5,189 nt of DNA from Anaerolineae bacterium (GTDB lineage Bacteria > Chloroflexota > Anaerolineae > 4572-78 > NAK82). Position 1 is the first letter of the stretch, and the number at the start of each line of letters is the position of its first letter. The DNA is taken from assembly GCA_025062175.1 (NCBI GenBank), contig JANXAX010000205.1, positions 1 through 5,189 on the forward strand, in the 5' to 3' direction. The notes under the pieces were generated by a model that was given only the letters and a program-made list of their open reading frames with translations, did no database searches and was not told where the DNA came from. Position numbers and translations under genes: made by a program. Below are positions 4,429 to 5,189 of this stretch, piece after piece.

Positions 4429-5189
4429 ACGCGAGCAACATCACAGCCGAGGCGATCAAGGCGCGTTTCCCATTGGCGGTCGAGGCGGTCACCGAGTTCC
4501 GCGGCGACCTGGTGCTCACCCTCAAGCGCGAATTCCTCCGCGACGTGGCGCGCATGCTGCGCGACGATCCGCGCCTGCAGTACGACCTGCTGCTCGACCT
4601 GACGGCAGTCGACCGGCTGAAGCTGGGGGTCACCCCGCGCTTCGCCACGGTGTATCAGCTCTTCTCTATTCCGCGGCGGCAGAGCGTGCGGCTGGTGGTG
4701 CCGCTGCCGTGGGACGGCACCACCGACATGCCCACCTGCCCCAGCGTGACCGAGATCTGGCCCACGGCGAACTGGCACGAGCGCGAGGTCTACGACCTGA
4801 TGGGCATCCGCTTCGAGGGACATCCCTGGCTGCGCCGCATCCTGATGCCCGAGAACTGGGTCGGCCATCCGCTGCGCAAGGACTACCCGCTGGGCGGCGA
4901 GCCGGTCAACTTCTCCGACGACCGCACCAACCCGCGCTTCGCCCATCTGGGACAGCAAATCATGGCAGGCCTCTCTTTCCCCAGCGAGCTGCCGCCCGGT
5001 GTGGACGCCGAGAACCACATGGTGATCAACCTGGGGCCGCAGCACCCTGCCACCCACGGTGTGTTGCGCGTGGCCGCGGAGATGGATGGCGAGCAGATCC
5101 GCAGCGCCCACTGTGACATCGGTTACCTGCATTCCGGCTTCGAGAAGACGGGCGAGAACAAGCGCTACGAGAAGTTCATCCCCTACACC
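4425..5189 (+). CDS. nuoCD: Fused NADH:quinone oxidoreductase subunits C and D, 3' end beyond the window
   Basis: Open for 255 codons to the right edge without a stop. Residues 1-165 are NuoC (30-kDa subunit): WHEREVYDLMGIRFEGHP (117-134) followed by LRRILMPE (136-143) and GHPLRKDYPL (147-156) match the family signature. After a linker of about 30 residues (166-196), NuoD (49-kDa subunit) begins in the same frame: HMVINLGPQHPATHGVLRV (198-216), then DIGYLHSGFEK (231-241) and FIPYT (251-255), where the window cuts. His207 and His211 lie in the quinone-site loop and probably match the two histidines studied in E. coli NuoCD. Together the domains build the quinone-reducing module with NuoB. ATG codons at 4962 and 5019 could start a separate NuoD, but no stop divides the two parts. 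Translation is probably coupled to nuoB through the 4-nt overlap. Confidence 0.92.
   Translation, partial: MNASNITAEAIKARFPLAVEAVTEFRGDLVLTLKREFLRDVARMLRDDPRLQYDLLLDLTAVDRLKLGVTPRFATVYQLFSIPRRQSVRLVVPLPWDGTTDMPTCPSVTEIWPTANWHEREVYDLMGIRFEGHPWLRRILMPENWVGHPLRKDYPLGGEPVNFSDDRTNPRFAHLGQQIMAGLSFPSELPPGVDAENHMVINLGPQHPATHGVLRVAAEMDGEQIRSAHCDIGYLHSGFEKTGENKRYEKFIPYT

Noticed and set aside
4281..5132. 283-codon minus-strand open frame
   Set aside because: It is antisense to nuoB and nuoCD, whose conserved residues are unmistakable. GC-rich codon use commonly leaves the antisense frame open.

Overview
The window looks like a piece of a GC-rich bacterial chromosome. Single-copy housekeeping genes (the start of a complex I operon, a DUF192 gene, a LysM lipoprotein) are separated by long intergenic stretches full of GC-rich dyad repeats. 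That mix, with standard sigma-70-type promoters, a GAAC-N4-GTTC operator and a Rex-like site, suggests a filamentous Chloroflexota such as the Roseiflexus/Chloroflexus group. The lineage is inferred from style and protein character; there is no rRNA marker, so confidence is only moderate.

Layout: (1) 1-831, minus strand: N-terminal part of a lipoprotein with a Pro/Thr-rich stalk and LysM repeats, cut by the left edge and preceded by a very good promoter (870-898). (2) About 840-1568: more than 700 bp with no credible gene. It holds a dispersed GC-rich repeat (copy A, 948-1075), a dyad-dense region (1090-1412) that includes a nested 75-bp inverted repeat, and a hairpin just past the DUF192 stop. 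(3) 1569-1937, minus strand: a complete DUF192 protein. (4) A 145-bp divergent intergenic region with a promoter overlapped by a LexA/DinR-type operator. (5) 2083-3138, plus strand: a phage-type replication protein (winged-helix N-terminus, repeat-rich centre, helicase-loader-like C-terminus). Its coding sequence contains four 33-bp tandem repeats followed at once by a strand-asymmetric, AT-rich block of 11-bp repeats. (6) 3139-3420: a hairpin and copy B of the dispersed repeat, inverted relative to copy A. (7) 3424-5189: promoter, nuoA, nuoB and an in-frame nuoC-nuoD fusion that runs off the right edge.

The nuo genes form one operon (44-nt gap nuoA-nuoB, 4-nt ATGA overlap nuoB-nuoCD). They encode membrane subunit A and the Q-module subunits B, C and D of NADH:quinone oxidoreductase. 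A quasi-palindrome resembling the NADH-sensing Rex repressor site overlaps the -10 box, which would link operon expression to the NADH/NAD+ balance.

The least ordinary part is the replication gene: an orphan phage-like initiator apparently under SOS-type control, with an iteron-plus-AT-rich layout inside the gene that recalls the lambda origin within gene O. No integrase, transposase or other phage gene is visible beside it, so it may be a domesticated or remnant element. The two inverted copies of the GC-rich repeat lie on either side of the DUF192-replication gene block.
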